Below, one piece after another: positions 7,848 through 15,888 of a stretch of 50,915 bases of DNA. The position numbers were made by a program, and so were the translations under genes. Every line of letters begins with the position of its first letter. Position 1 is the stretch's first letter. The notes below the pieces were generated by a model, which made no database searches, was not told where the DNA came from, and saw nothing but the letters and a program-made list of their open reading frames with translations. The stretch lies in assembly GCA_016865865.1 (NCBI GenBank), contig VGOC01000015.1:1-50915 (forward strand). The letters run 5' to 3'. Source of the DNA: Chloroflexota bacterium (GTDB lineage Bacteria > Chloroflexota > Anaerolineae > Anaerolineales > UBA11858).

Positions 7848-8837
7848 ATGCCTTTATTAACGCCCGAAGACTGGGATTGCTTTCTACGCCAATACCCTGA
7901 CGCCCATTTCTTGCAGACATCCGCCTGGGCTGAATTGAAGGCGATTTTCGGCTGGGAGTCTGCCCGCGTCGCCGACGGCGAGAATGGCGCGCAAGTGCTC
8001 TTCCGGCGTTTACCCATGGGCGTCAGCCTGGCGTACATTCCAAAAGGGCCTCTGGGCGCGATTGTGGGGTGGGAAGGATTCTGGCCCGAGGTGGATGAAT
8101 TGTGCCGCCAGCGTCGGGCTGTGTTCGTGAAGGTGGAACCCGACCTCGAACAGGGTGAAGCGGACTCGTTCTGGGCTGGCGCGCCGCCCCCGGGCTTCCG
8201 CCTCAGCCCCCAGGCTATCCAGCCCCTGCGCACCCTGACGATTGATCTGCGCCCGGACGAAGAGGCTATCCTTGCCCGCATGAAGCAAAAAACGCGTTAC
8301 AACATCCATCTGGCTGCCAGGAAAGGGGTAGTCGTGCATCCCTCGAGCGATATAGATACCTTCTACAAGTTGATCAATATCACCGGCGAGCGCTCAGAAT
8401 TCGGAGTCCACAGCCTGGGATACTATCGCCGCGCTTATGAAATCTTCCACCCACGCGGCCAGTGCGAATTGCTGCAAGCTGAATACCAGGGGGAACCTCT
8501 GGCGGCTTTGATGGTGTTTACCAACGGTCAGCGGGCCTGGTATCTATATGGGGCTTCCTCGGAGCAAGAGCGAAACCGTATGCCCACATATCTGCTCCAA
8601 TGGGAGGCCATGCGATGGGCCAGGCAACGCGGTTGCGCCTTGTACGATCTGTGGGGCGTGCCGGATTGTGAGGAAGCCGAATTAGAAGAGCAATTCACTG
8701 GACGCAACGACGGCCTGTGGGGAGTTTACCGCTTCAAGCGCGGCTTCGGCGGGGAGCTGCGCCGCGCTGCCGGCCCCTGGGATCGAGTCTACAATCCCCT
8801 CTTGTATGCCTTGTATCGTTGGTGGCTGAGTCGCTAG
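7848..8837 (+). CDS. FemAB/FemX-type aminoacyl- or acyl-transferase
   Basis: A 329-residue protein of the FemAB/BioF2-like GNAT superfamily, with two acyltransferase-like folds. Seen: an N-terminal FLQTSAWAELKAIFGW block, the TRYNIHLAARKGVVV block typical of lipid II:glycine glycyltransferases, the second-domain LAALMVFTNGQRAWYLYGASS, and LYDLWGVPD near the end, then GVYRFKRGFGGELRR. Relatives add amino acids to peptidoglycan cross-bridges or acyl groups to surface polymers. In this neighbourhood, decoration of the polysaccharide is equally possible. I chose ATG 7848 because the upstream TTG lies in a hairpin. Its TAG stop overlaps the hairpin that follows. Confidence 0.8.
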   Translation: MPLLTPEDWDCFLRQYPDAHFLQTSAWAELKAIFGWESARVADGENGAQVLFRRLPMGVSLAYIPKGPLGAIVGWEGFWPEVDELCRQRRAVFVKVEPDLEQGEADSFWAGAPPPGFRLSPQAIQPLRTLTIDLRPDEEAILARMKQKTRYNIHLAARKGVVVHPSSDIDTFYKLINITGERSEFGVHSLGYYRRAYEIFHPRGQCELLQAEYQGEPLAALMVFTNGQRAWYLYGASSEQERNRMPTYLLQWEAMRWARQRGCALYDLWGVPDCEEAELEEQFTGRNDGLWGVYRFKRGFGGELRRAAGPWDRVYNPLLYALYRWWLSR

Positions 8838-8868
8838 AAACCCGGTTTCTCAAAGAAACCGGGTTTCT
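8836..8868. terminator. 15-bp perfect hairpin repeat (AGAAACCCGG type)
   Basis: AGAAACCCGGTTTCT (8836-8850) pairs perfectly with 8854-8868 around a CAA loop and is followed by TTAATTT, so it could end transcription. The same sequence type recurs inside glpC (41148-41190), which shows it is a dispersed repeat family rather than only a terminator. Confidence 0.6.
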
Positions 8869-8998
8869 TAATTTAACCGAATGAGGCGCTGAGTGATCAA
8901 GCTATCTGCACCCTCCACCCGTGGGGCGCCTTTCAACTCCAATATGATAGGTGAGACAACTACTAGCTTGAGTAGTTTCAGAGGCAGAACGATTAAGG

Positions 8999-9004
8999 TA
9001 TAAT
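8999..9004 (+). promoter_or_regulatory. TATAAT -10 element upstream of the cNMP-domain gene
   Basis: A consensus TATAAT lies 122 bases before the chosen start of the cyclic-nucleotide-binding-domain gene. The region 17 bases upstream (TTTCAG, about 8976-8981) is a poor -35 match. The 289 bases between the FemAB-type gene and 9127 hold only this element, the hairpin at 8836 and the repeat at 9047-9116. Confidence 0.4.
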
Positions 9005-9046
9005 GATTTAGAGAGCGACGTGAACCCAGCATGTCCTCTAATCGAG

Positions 9047-9116
9047 TGATCCACGAAGAAAACGAAGGTCACTATGGATTTCTTCGTATTCTTGGTGTCC
9101 TTCGTGGAGATATTAA
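9047..9116. repeat. dispersed CCACGAAGG-type repeat, copy 1
   Basis: On the minus strand this reads CCACGAAGGACACCAAGAA and continues with a tract ending in GAAATCCA. It closely matches plus-strand 36549-36583 (CCACGAAGGACGCCAAGAAC and onwards). The copy also carries an inverted CCACGAAG at its left side, so it could fold back. It lies in the untranslated leader of the gene at 9127. Confidence 0.7.
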
Positions 9117-9126
9117 GGAGGTCGCC

Positions 9127-9624
9127 ATGAATTCAATCGAATTGCTTCGCCGCTACCCTTTCTTCGCTGGCTTTTCAACCGAGCAGCTAGATATCCTGGC
9201 TAAGACAAGTGAAGAGCTATCTGTTGATGCAGAGCATTACTTCTTTAAAGAGGGGGATGAGCTAGATAGCTTCTATCTGGTGTTGGCTGGAAATATCGCC
9301 ATCACTGTGAATGTGACCGACAGAGAGTCGGAGCAAAGTCTCGTTCGGCAGCTCACCAATAATCTGGTGATGAGAGATATTACCGTCAGCACTGTGGGGC
9401 CTGGAAACACATTTGGCTGGTCGGCGTTAATCCCGCCTAATGTCTCTACTGCGAATGCGAAAGCCAGCGCCGCTAGTCGCGTCCTAAAGTTCGACCGCGC
9501 CAGGTTGCAACCAGCCATAGACAAAGATTGTTGCTTCGGGCATCTATTGACGCTCAAGGCTGCCCAAGTCGTTCGCAAGCGATTGCGCGATATGCGCATC
9601 GAAACCCTGGCCGAACATATCTGA
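9127..9624 (+). CDS. cyclic-nucleotide-binding-domain protein without DNA-binding domain
   Basis: 165 residues from ATG 9127, which has an excellent ribosome site (TAAGGAGG at 9114-9121). The whole protein is one CAP_ED (cyclic-nucleotide/CRP effector) beta-barrel: LLRRYPFFAGFSTEQLDILA, FFKEGDELDSFYLVLAGNIAI, GPGNTFGWSALIPPN, then a C-terminal helix. No helix-turn-helix follows, so it is not a transcription factor by itself. The phosphate-binding cassette is not canonical, so the ligand is uncertain. An in-frame upstream start (9031) would add 32 residues encoded by a dispersed repeat; I reject that. The two-component genes downstream suggest a sensory role. Confidence 0.75.
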   Translation: MNSIELLRRYPFFAGFSTEQLDILAKTSEELSVDAEHYFFKEGDELDSFYLVLAGNIAITVNVTDRESEQSLVRQLTNNLVMRDITVSTVGPGNTFGWSALIPPNVSTANAKASAASRVLKFDRARLQPAIDKDCCFGHLLTLKAAQVVRKRLRDMRIETLAEHI

Positions 9625-9689
9625 ATCGTTTGGTTGAGTTACATAACGGTCGAACCGCCCGGTGATGAAACGCCGGCCTGCTGAACAAC

Positions 9690-9805
9690 GACCCATTAAT
9701 GGTATCTTCTCAATAACTTGGGGGAAGATGGGGGGTGTGCGGGCGGCGAAGCCGCCCGCACACCCCCCGCCCCCCTTATTATTGAGATGATACCATTAAT
9801 GGGTC
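9690..9805. repeat. long nested palindrome P1
   Basis: There are three nested inverted repeats. The outer 17 bp is perfect (GACCCATTAATGGTATC, 9690-9706, with 9789-9805). A middle TCTCAATAA/TTATTGAGA pair lies inside it. The inner 18 bp is perfect (9730-9747 with 9751-9768; GGGGGGTGTGCGGGCGGC around a GAA loop). The whole 116 bases could extrude as one cruciform or fold as one RNA hairpin. It lies between the cNMP gene and the heme sensor kinase, whose start is 41 bases downstream. Confidence 0.9.
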
Positions 9806-9846
9806 TTTTGCGCTTTGTCCAGATTGTGGCATAATAGGGGGTATCT

Positions 9847-11334
9847 ATGCGAGCCATCAAACGTTTTTCTAATTTTATTTCTCGCTATTCGTTCTTCCAG
9901 AGCAGCTTGAGAGCCAGGGTCGCTTTTGGCGTGGCTTTACCGATTTTTTTCATCTTGATGGGCCTATCGCTGGCGCACTATTTGCAAGAGCTGCGTATAC
10001 TCGAGAACCAGGCTGGCTCCTACGCAGCCCAGTTGGGGGACATATTAGCTAATAGTATTTCTCATACGATGGTAACCAAGGAGAGCGAGCACCTTTCGAG
10101 GACGATATCAGATGTCAATCGCCTGGAAAATGTCCAACAAGTTCAAATCGTTGGCATCAGCGGCAAAATATTAGCGGAGAAAGGGGTGTTCGAGCCGCCA
10201 GGAGATGTAAATCAGCAAAGCGCAGGATGTTGGGAGTGTCACCAATACCCGGCTGATGAAAGGCCTCGATCGCTAGAACTGTCATCCCCAACGCAGACTC
10301 TGCGCATCTCTACGCCGATCTCTAACCAGCCAGAATGTCTTGCTTGCCATCATGAAACCGGCGCGCACCTTGGCGTGCTCCTGATTGATATGTCGCTCGC
10401 CAGTGTCCAGAAGCATACCTTCAAAGCGCTTTACCGCGACATGGCCATCACCGTTCTGAGCACCGTGTTGATCACCATGGGGCTTTATGCCCTGATCAAC
10501 CGCTTCGTGGTGAGGCGGATCGAGTCTCTCCAAAAGCCTATCGCGGCGTACACCGCGGGCGACCATTCTATTCGTATTCCTGAGTACGGCCGGTTCGATG
10601 ATGAGATCTGTCAGCTTGCCGATACCTTCAACCAGATGGCCGATGAGATCGAGCGCCATATGCGCCAGCAGGAGGAGCGCAGCCGGTTGCGGCAGCGCGC
10701 GATCATTGATGAACGAGAGCGCATTGCCCGGGAGCTTCATGATGGCCTTGCCCAGGTGTTGGGTTATGTCAGCACGAAAGCCATGGCTGTGCGTCTCAAT
10801 ATCCAAAAATATCATCTCGAGGAGGCCGACCGGCAATTGTTTCAACTCGAAGAGGCAGCTCGCGGCCTGTCTTTGGATGTGCGCGAGGGAATCCTGGGGT
10901 TGAAGATGGCCAGTCAAGTGGATACAGATTTGGTGGCTGTGTTGCGGGAGTACGTTGATCAATTCAATCACCTGAGCAATATCCCTGCAGAATTCGATCC
11001 TCCGGCTGAATTTGCGGCTAATCTGGTCCCTGAGGAAGTGCTACACTTATTGAGGGTTGTTCAAGAGTCATTGACCAACGCACGCAAGTACGCCGATGCA
11101 ACACGAATCGAAGTGTCGTTATCTCAAGAAGGTAACACCTTGTGTTTATCCGTTACAGATAATGGGCATGGCTTCGACCTCGAGCAAGTCCTAGCCAGGA
11201 AGAATGGGAATTTCGGCCTGACCACGATGAAAGAACGGACTGAAGAGATTGGGGCTAAGTTAGAGATACTATCGAAACCGGGGCATGGAACTCGTGTATC
11301 TGTGACGTTTGACCTTGAAGGTGAGAGGAGCTGA
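9847..11334 (+). CDS. sensor histidine kinase with periplasmic c-type heme motifs (NarX family)
   Basis: A 495-residue membrane kinase. One helix near residues 28-48 and another near 198-222 bracket a periplasmic domain that contains CWECH (Cys128) and CLACH (Cys164), two canonical c-heme attachment motifs. A HAMP segment follows (about 223-275), then a HisKA_3 domain with ARELHDGLAQ (phosphoacceptor His298) and a HATPase domain (ESLTNARKYADAT, VTDNGHGF, GNFGLTTMKERTEEIGAKL, GHGTRVSVTF). The heme would let it sense redox state or a gaseous ligand outside the membrane. A GGGGG tract precedes the ATG, and CATAAT at 9830-9835 could be a -10 element. The partner regulator starts 4 bases after its stop. 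Confidence 0.92.
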   Translation: MRAIKRFSNFISRYSFFQSSLRARVAFGVALPIFFILMGLSLAHYLQELRILENQAGSYAAQLGDILANSISHTMVTKESEHLSRTISDVNRLENVQQVQIVGISGKILAEKGVFEPPGDVNQQSAGCWECHQYPADERPRSLELSSPTQTLRISTPISNQPECLACHHETGAHLGVLLIDMSLASVQKHTFKALYRDMAITVLSTVLITMGLYALINRFVVRRIESLQKPIAAYTAGDHSIRIPEYGRFDDEICQLADTFNQMADEIERHMRQQEERSRLRQRAIIDERERIARELHDGLAQVLGYVSTKAMAVRLNIQKYHLEEADRQLFQLEEAARGLSLDVREGILGLKMASQVDTDLVAVLREYVDQFNHLSNIPAEFDPPAEFAANLVPEEVLHLLRVVQESLTNARKYADATRIEVSLSQEGNTLCLSVTDNGHGFDLEQVLARKNGNFGLTTMKERTEEIGAKLEILSKPGHGTRVSVTFDLEGERS

Positions 11335-11338
11335 TTCG

Positions 11339-11983
11339 ATGCGGGTTATTGTAGCCGATGATCATTCGCTTTTTCGAGATGGCATCATCAGCCTGCTAGA
11401 AGCGGCTGAATATGAAGTGGTCGCGCAAGTTGGGGATGGGATGGCTGCAGTCGAAGCTGTGCGCCGTTATCGGCCAGACCTGGCTTTGCTCGATATCTCG
11501 ATGCCGGAAATGAACGGCCTAGAAGCTCTCCGAAAGATCAAGAACGAATTCCCCGAAACCAGCGCGGTGATGCTGACAGTTTCGGATGCCGACGAAGATC
11601 TGTTCGAAGCCATCGAAATAGGGGCCGATGGATATTTGCTCAAGGACCTCGATGCCCGCGAATTTCTGGCGATTCTCGAGGGGATCCAGGAGGGGGAAGC
11701 GGCCGTCACCCGCAAGACGGCTGCGCGTATCATGAATCGCGTCAAAGTGTTGGCTCAAAAGAATGGCGCAGAAAAGGAAATCCTTTCTCCTCGCGAGGTG
11801 GAAGTAATGACATTGTTAGGGGAGGGTCTGGCTAATCGCGTCATCGCCGATCGGCTCTATGTCAGCGAAAACACAGTCAAGTACCATGTGCGTAACATCT
11901 TGCAGAAATTGGGGGCGCAGAACCGCACCGAGGCGGTGGCGTATGCGATGCGTATGGGGCTAATCAAACCGCTGGAAGAATAA
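11339..11983 (+). CDS. NarL/LuxR-type response regulator
   Basis: 214 residues. The receiver domain (1-120) has the acidic pair in VIVADDHSLFRDG, the phosphoacceptor Asp52 in LLDISMPEMNG, the conserved Thr/Ser in MLTVSDAD, and Lys in YLLKDLDA. The LuxR/GerE helix-turn-helix is LSPREVEVMTLLGEGLANRVIADRL through VRNILQKLGAQNRTEAV. It pairs with the heme sensor kinase just upstream. I chose ATG 11339 because it follows GAGAGGAG. The upstream alternative would only overlap the kinase end. It probably controls cytochrome genes, perhaps through the shared motif at 12079-12129. Confidence 0.93.
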   Translation: MRVIVADDHSLFRDGIISLLEAAEYEVVAQVGDGMAAVEAVRRYRPDLALLDISMPEMNGLEALRKIKNEFPETSAVMLTVSDADEDLFEAIEIGADGYLLKDLDAREFLAILEGIQEGEAAVTRKTAARIMNRVKVLAQKNGAEKEILSPREVEVMTLLGEGLANRVIADRLYVSENTVKYHVRNILQKLGAQNRTEAVAYAMRMGLIKPLEE

Positions 11984-12007
11984 ACGAGTGTTTTTTCGCC
12001 CACGCCT

Positions 12008-12062
12008 GGATAGGAAGCGCTACCGCCCGAACGAGTGGTTTTAATGCGGTTACTGCCTATCC
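12008..12062. repeat. inverted repeat after the response regulator
   Basis: GGATAGG (12008-12014) pairs with CCTATCC (12056-12062), and ACCGC with GCGGT inside it. The structure is about 55 bases long with no U-run. It may be a processing or termination element between the regulator and the downstream transcription unit. Confidence 0.4.
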
Positions 12063-12078
12063 GAATTGTCATAGATAA

Positions 12079-12129
12079 TTACCCAAGGGGGGGGTGTAAA
12101 CACTTCTCATGATTTGTTAATATTTACAC
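12079..12129 (+). promoter_or_regulatory. putative shared operator, copy upstream of the receiver/hexaheme unit
   Basis: It begins TTACCCAAGGGGGGGG and ends GTTAATATTTACAC, with 19 bases between GTG and GTTAATATTT. A copy with the same two halves and the same spacing lies on the other strand at 27048-27098, upstream of the nonaheme cytochrome operon, in the same orientation relative to its gene. Such a conserved bipartite layout suggests a regulator binding site plus a promoter-proximal element. TACCC resembles half of a NarL heptamer, but this is only suggestive. Confidence 0.5.
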
Positions 12130-12144
12130 TAATCATTTGTCTCC

Positions 12145-12180
12145 CCCAACCAGTCGAGGGATGACCCCGGATCGGTTGGG
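12145..12180. repeat. inverted repeat before the receiver-like gene
   Basis: CCCAACC (12145-12151) pairs with GGTTGGG (12174-12180). It lies 20 bases ahead of the start at 12201, just before its ribosome site (GGAGG, 12188-12192), and could be an operator or a leader hairpin. Confidence 0.35.
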
Positions 12181-12200
12181 TTTGCGTGGAGGATCAAAGC

Positions 12201-12548
12201 ATGCGCCAGCAAGTGGTGATCTTATCTGACCACTCACTTTTTGCCCAAGGGGTTGCCAGTCGTTTTAAGCAATTCCCTGAGCGCGTGCATCTGCATTTTG
12301 TCAATCCTCGTGATGACGATAGTTTCGATCGTATCGCAGCTATTCGACCAGCGGCGGTGATCTTGAGTTCGAGTGAAGCGGATACGCGAGAGAAGTGTTT
12401 GTTGTGTGATCTCGTTTCGGCTTTTCCATCTATCAGGATCATCCGACTGGCGGTGGATCAGGACCCTGTGCAGGTAATCACCAGCCAGCAAAGCCGCCTG
12501 AAGGAAGTGCGTGATTTGCTTGATCTCCTCGATGAGGGGAGAGAGTAA
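12201..12548 (+). CDS. degenerate response-regulator receiver-like protein
   Basis: 115 residues from ATG 12201 (GGAGG at 12188-12192, 8-base spacing). The N-terminal VVILSDHSLFAQGVASRF is the beta1-alpha1 segment of a NarL-type receiver, but the acidic pair is reduced (SD instead of DD). The beta3 strand AAVILSSSEAD lacks the phosphoacceptor Asp. There is no DNA-binding domain. A CLLC pair (CxxC) sits in the middle. It cannot work by ordinary phosphotransfer. It may be a pseudo-receiver that binds another regulator, or a thiol/metal-responsive variant. It precedes the hexaheme cytochrome gene by 146 bases and follows the heme sensor kinase operon. Confidence 0.6.
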   Translation: MRQQVVILSDHSLFAQGVASRFKQFPERVHLHFVNPRDDDSFDRIAAIRPAAVILSSSEADTREKCLLCDLVSAFPSIRIIRLAVDQDPVQVITSQQSRLKEVRDLLDLLDEGRE

Positions 12549-12694
12549 TCGTTCGATACGTGATAGTCGTGATAAAACTGATAAGGAGGTGGTGCCCGGA
12601 AAAGAGATGACTTTCAATTGGCCTCGAAGGCCGAACAAAGAGAATGGTGCGAAATTCACATCGCACAACCATATATTTTAGAGGAGAATAGTCA

Positions 12695-13666
12695 ATGAAA
12701 AAACAAACGATCTTTATGCTGGGCTTAGTGCTGGCTCTCGCTATCTTATTGGTGGGCGCTTCCAGCGTGTTTGCCCAGGAAGATGGCTGCACGGAGTGTC
12801 ATAATAGCTCCGGAACGATCTCTGCCAAAGGTGCGGGCTGGCAAGCCTCCGGTCATGGCAGCGGCGAAGCCTATATCGAAGAATACGGCCGCAACAGTTG
12901 CGCGTTCTGCCACTCCGGCAATGCCTTCAGCGCAGCCGTCGCAGCCGGACAAAACTTCAGCCAGCTCGAGGTTGGCGCTCCGGAGCCAGCCCGTCAGGAT
13001 TGCTACACCTGCCACCAGATCCACGAAACCTACACTGGCGCAGATTGGGCTTTGGAGACCTCTGATCCTGTGGTCATGGTCACCAGTGGCGCGACCTTCG
13101 ATGGCGGCTCCGGCAACCTGTGCGCGAACTGCCACCAGGCCCGCCGTTATTTGGCTAACTTTGCTGCTAAAGACGCTTCTGGCAACGTGATCGCCGATCA
13201 ATATACTACCGGTCGCCGCTTCAACACTCACTACAGCGTTCAGGCTGATGTGCTGGTAGGCGCTGGCGACTTTGGCGTGGTAGGCGAGCCTGGAGCGCAC
13301 TACGCCATGGTGCAGGATACCTGCGTTGGCTGTCACATGAGCGGCGAAACCGCCAATCACTCAAACGATCCGCAATTGACGACCTGTCAGGCCTGCCATG
13401 CTGACGCCGAAAGCTTCGACGTCAATGGCTACCTGACCGCCTTCGAAGAAAAATACGCGGAACTCGAGGCAGCTTTGGTTGACAAAGGCATGCTCACAGT
13501 CAATGAAGATGGTACGACAAGCGGCGTTGAAGGCACCTACGCTACAGGTCCCGCTCAGGCGCTCTTCTTCTACAACCTGGTTCATGAGGATGGCAGCGAA
13601 GGCATCCACAACCCAGCCTACTTCACAGCTTTGCTCGAGAATGCTCTGGCCGCGCTGGGCGAGTAA
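12695..13666 (+). CDS. secreted hexaheme c-type cytochrome
   Basis: 323 residues with a Sec signal peptide (MKKQTIF... to VFAQ). Six CxxCH heme sites are present: CTECH, CAFCH, CYTCH, CANCH, CVGCH, CQACH, all within the first ~240 residues. The C-terminal ~85 residues (ALVDKGMLTVN, YNLVHEDGSEGIHNPAYFTALLENAL) match the tail seen in nitrite-reductase/octaheme-like cytochromes that lie against a heme core. I cannot name a substrate. It probably shuttles electrons outside the membrane. Its ribosome site is GAGGAGAA before ATG 12695, and a strong terminator follows at 13695. The heme sensor kinase 1.4 kb upstream is a plausible controller. Confidence 0.88.
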   Translation: MKKQTIFMLGLVLALAILLVGASSVFAQEDGCTECHNSSGTISAKGAGWQASGHGSGEAYIEEYGRNSCAFCHSGNAFSAAVAAGQNFSQLEVGAPEPARQDCYTCHQIHETYTGADWALETSDPVVMVTSGATFDGGSGNLCANCHQARRYLANFAAKDASGNVIADQYTTGRRFNTHYSVQADVLVGAGDFGVVGEPGAHYAMVQDTCVGCHMSGETANHSNDPQLTTCQACHADAESFDVNGYLTAFEEKYAELEAALVDKGMLTVNEDGTTSGVEGTYATGPAQALFFYNLVHEDGSEGIHNPAYFTALLENALAALGE

Positions 13667-13694
13667 TCTACTTCGTACACAAGTTAGTTAGCCG

Positions 13695-13745
13695 GCAATA
13701 AAAAAACTGGGACTGTTGTTGTATCAGCAGTCCCAGTTTTATTGC
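13695..13745. terminator. bidirectional rho-independent terminator
   Basis: GCAATAAAA plus CTGGGACTG on the left pairs with CAGTCCCAG and TTTTATTGC on the right. The A-run on one side and the T-run on the other let it serve both the hexaheme gene (plus) and the cytochrome bc operon (minus), which converge here. Confidence 0.9.
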
Positions 13746-13773
13746 TCCACCTTTCTTTTGTTGAGTTCTCCGG

Positions 13774-15888
13774 CTAGTTGTCCGGCGCCCCGGCGGCGAT
13801 CCAATCCAGGATGAGTTGGATCTCAGCATTGGTCATCTTACCCGCTGGGGGCATGATGTTTCCGTATGTCTGTTCTCCGGTGATTTTTTGAGCCAGGATG
13901 GAGTTTCTTACATCGTTTGGAATCACTGTGGGGGCATTATCTCCCGTGGTCATCACGGCATCGTAGCTGGCGGCGTCCCAGCCACCCATAGAGCCATGGC
14001 AGGGGACGCACTTGGCTTCGAAGATGGGCAGTACATCCTCAGCGAAAGATGAGAATCCCGGGGTGGGCTGTGGCTGCGCGCTCGCTGCGGAGATTTCGAG
14101 ACTCAGGATGTAATCCGTCAAATCCAGAATCGTATCCTCGCTGAGCAGGTCACCCCAGCGGATCATGGGGGTGGCCTCGTGCCCCTGGGTGATGGTCTCG
14201 AAGATATCCTGGGCGGTGTTATTCGCTCGGAAATCTGGATCTCGGAGTGAAGGCCCGATCAGGCCCAACCCGTCGTAGCCGTGGCATTGGGTGCAGAGTT
14301 GGGCGTAGATTTCATCCGCCGAAAGCTTCACAGCGCGGGTATCCACTGCCGGAGGTAGTTCCACCGGGGGATTTGCCTCCCAGGATCGGATGAACGCCAC
14401 CAGGGTCTTGACCTGATCGTCGTCCAGGGGGCCGCCAAAAGCGCTGCCGAAAGGCGACATCCCAAAATTAGGTTGACCTTGAGAGATGATTTGGAATAAG
14501 GTATCGTCATCGCGGGTCTTCAGGTATTCAGCGGAGCTGATCGGCGCGATCACGTCGTCTGGACGGGCCGGGTTGGTCCCCCCTTCGCCAAAGTCGCCAT
14601 GGCAGATGGCGCAGTTTTGGGCGAACAATTCCTGGCCGACCTCAAGCGGCGCGCCCTGAGCTGCTTCCAGGGTGTAGCTAACCAGGGCATCGAGTTGCTC
14701 GGAGGTCAACACATCGCCCCAAACGGGCATGGTCTCGTGAGCGCCGCCGCTGGCGATCTTTTCGCGCGCCTGATCTACATTTTCGATCTTGGGGATGCGG
14801 TCGCCATGGCAACTGCTACAGAATTGGCCGAAGAGGACATCCCCTCCTTCCGCGGAGGCCGGATCGCTGATGTATTGGGCTAGCACATCGAGTTGATGGG
14901 CGTCGAGCGTCTCCCGCCAGGGCGGCATTTCCAGGTGCAGTCCACCCTGGCTGATCAAATCCCTCAGCTCCTCTTCTCCTCCTGAATAGCTGACAGAACG
15001 CCCATGGCACTGTGCGCAATTCGTGGCGAAGAGACGTTGCCCATCAGGCGCGACCAGGAAGTTGAGCAGAGCGGTTCTTTTTTGAGGAGTGATCACTTCA
15101 TCCCACTTGGGGATTTGGCTCTCGGCGTGGGGAGGATAATCCCTGCCTTCATCCAGGGCTGCCTTCAATTCGATGGGGTCGCTGGCGACCAGCTCCGAGG
15201 ACACATGGCAGGCGCTGCAAAATTCCTGGAACAACGCGTTGCCCCCCGGCGACAGGATGAATCCCGCCAGGGCGTCAATCTCGTCGCTGGTCAAATCGCC
15301 GCTCCACGCCGGCATGCCCTCATGCGTGCCCTGGGCGATCACATCGTGCAGGTTCGTCCCCTCGGGGATAGAGATCGTTCCACCGTGGCAGGCAGCGCAA
15401 TTTTCAGTATAGAGCGCCGCCACCGGGTCGCCCTGTCCGGCTTCGGACGGCGGGGGCGTCTCGCGGACCGATTGCACGCTCAGGAAGAGAATCCCCGCGA
15501 CGGAGCCAATCACCAACGCAGTAATCCAGGGTCTGTCCAGGAAGTGCCTCCTCGGGCTGCGATCCAAAAAGGGCAGCAGAAAGAGTAGGAGGATGGCTAC
15601 GGTAGGGATGAGCACGACGGCGACGACTTCCAATTCACCAGGGAAATATTTCAGAAGTTGGAACAAGAACAGGAAGTACCATTCTGGTTTGGGGGTGTAG
15701 GAGGTATCCGAGGGGTTGGCGCGCTCTTCGAGCGGCGCGCCGATGAAGTAGGCTAAGGCGACCAGTCCCAGGAACACGAGCAGGGAAACGACCGCGTCTT
15801 TGAAGAGGATATCTGGATAGAAAGGAACGCCCTTTTCCTTATCCTTTTTATATTGTTCCAGGTAGGCTTTCTGATCTTTCTCGTTCAT
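13774..15888 (-). CDS. cytochrome b subunit IV fused to seven c-type heme sites
   Basis: 704 residues from ATG 15888. The first ~150 residues are a PetD/cytochrome b C-terminal domain: three membrane helices with the quinol-site motif PKPEWYFLFLFQLLKYFPG. The remaining ~550 residues are periplasmic c-type domains with seven CxxCH sites (CAACH, CSACH, CAQCH, CSSCH, CAICH, CTQCH, CVPCH). The last one belongs to a different module ending in LILDWIAAGAPDN, which also ends two other proteins in this window. It would replace a soluble cytochrome by a built-in heme wire. The start overlaps the cytochrome b stop (ATGA), and GGAGGAAAA precedes it. A longer N-terminal start at 15987 would lie inside cytochrome b and is rejected. 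Confidence 0.9.
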   Translation of the reverse strand: MNEKDQKAYLEQYKKDKEKGVPFYPDILFKDAVVSLLVFLGLVALAYFIGAPLEERANPSDTSYTPKPEWYFLFLFQLLKYFPGELEVVAVVLIPTVAILLLFLLPFLDRSPRRHFLDRPWITALVIGSVAGILFLSVQSVRETPPPSEAGQGDPVAALYTENCAACHGGTISIPEGTNLHDVIAQGTHEGMPAWSGDLTSDEIDALAGFILSPGGNALFQEFCSACHVSSELVASDPIELKAALDEGRDYPPHAESQIPKWDEVITPQKRTALLNFLVAPDGQRLFATNCAQCHGRSVSYSGGEEELRDLISQGGLHLEMPPWRETLDAHQLDVLAQYISDPASAEGGDVLFGQFCSSCHGDRIPKIENVDQAREKIASGGAHETMPVWGDVLTSEQLDALVSYTLEAAQGAPLEVGQELFAQNCAICHGDFGEGGTNPARPDDVIAPISSAEYLKTRDDDTLFQIISQGQPNFGMSPFGSAFGGPLDDDQVKTLVAFIRSWEANPPVELPPAVDTRAVKLSADEIYAQLCTQCHGYDGLGLIGPSLRDPDFRANNTAQDIFETITQGHEATPMIRWGDLLSEDTILDLTDYILSLEISAASAQPQPTPGFSSFAEDVLPIFEAKCVPCHGSMGGWDAASYDAVMTTGDNAPTVIPNDVRNSILAQKITGEQTYGNIMPPAGKMTNAEIQLILDWIAAGAPDN

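Noticed and set aside
12592..12685. A 30-codon frame (GTG 12592 or ATG 12607) between the receiver-like gene and the hexaheme gene
   Set aside because: The AAGGAGG sequence is too close to the GTG and too far from the ATG, and the peptide has no recognisable features. The AAGGAGG may only be part of an untranslated leader.
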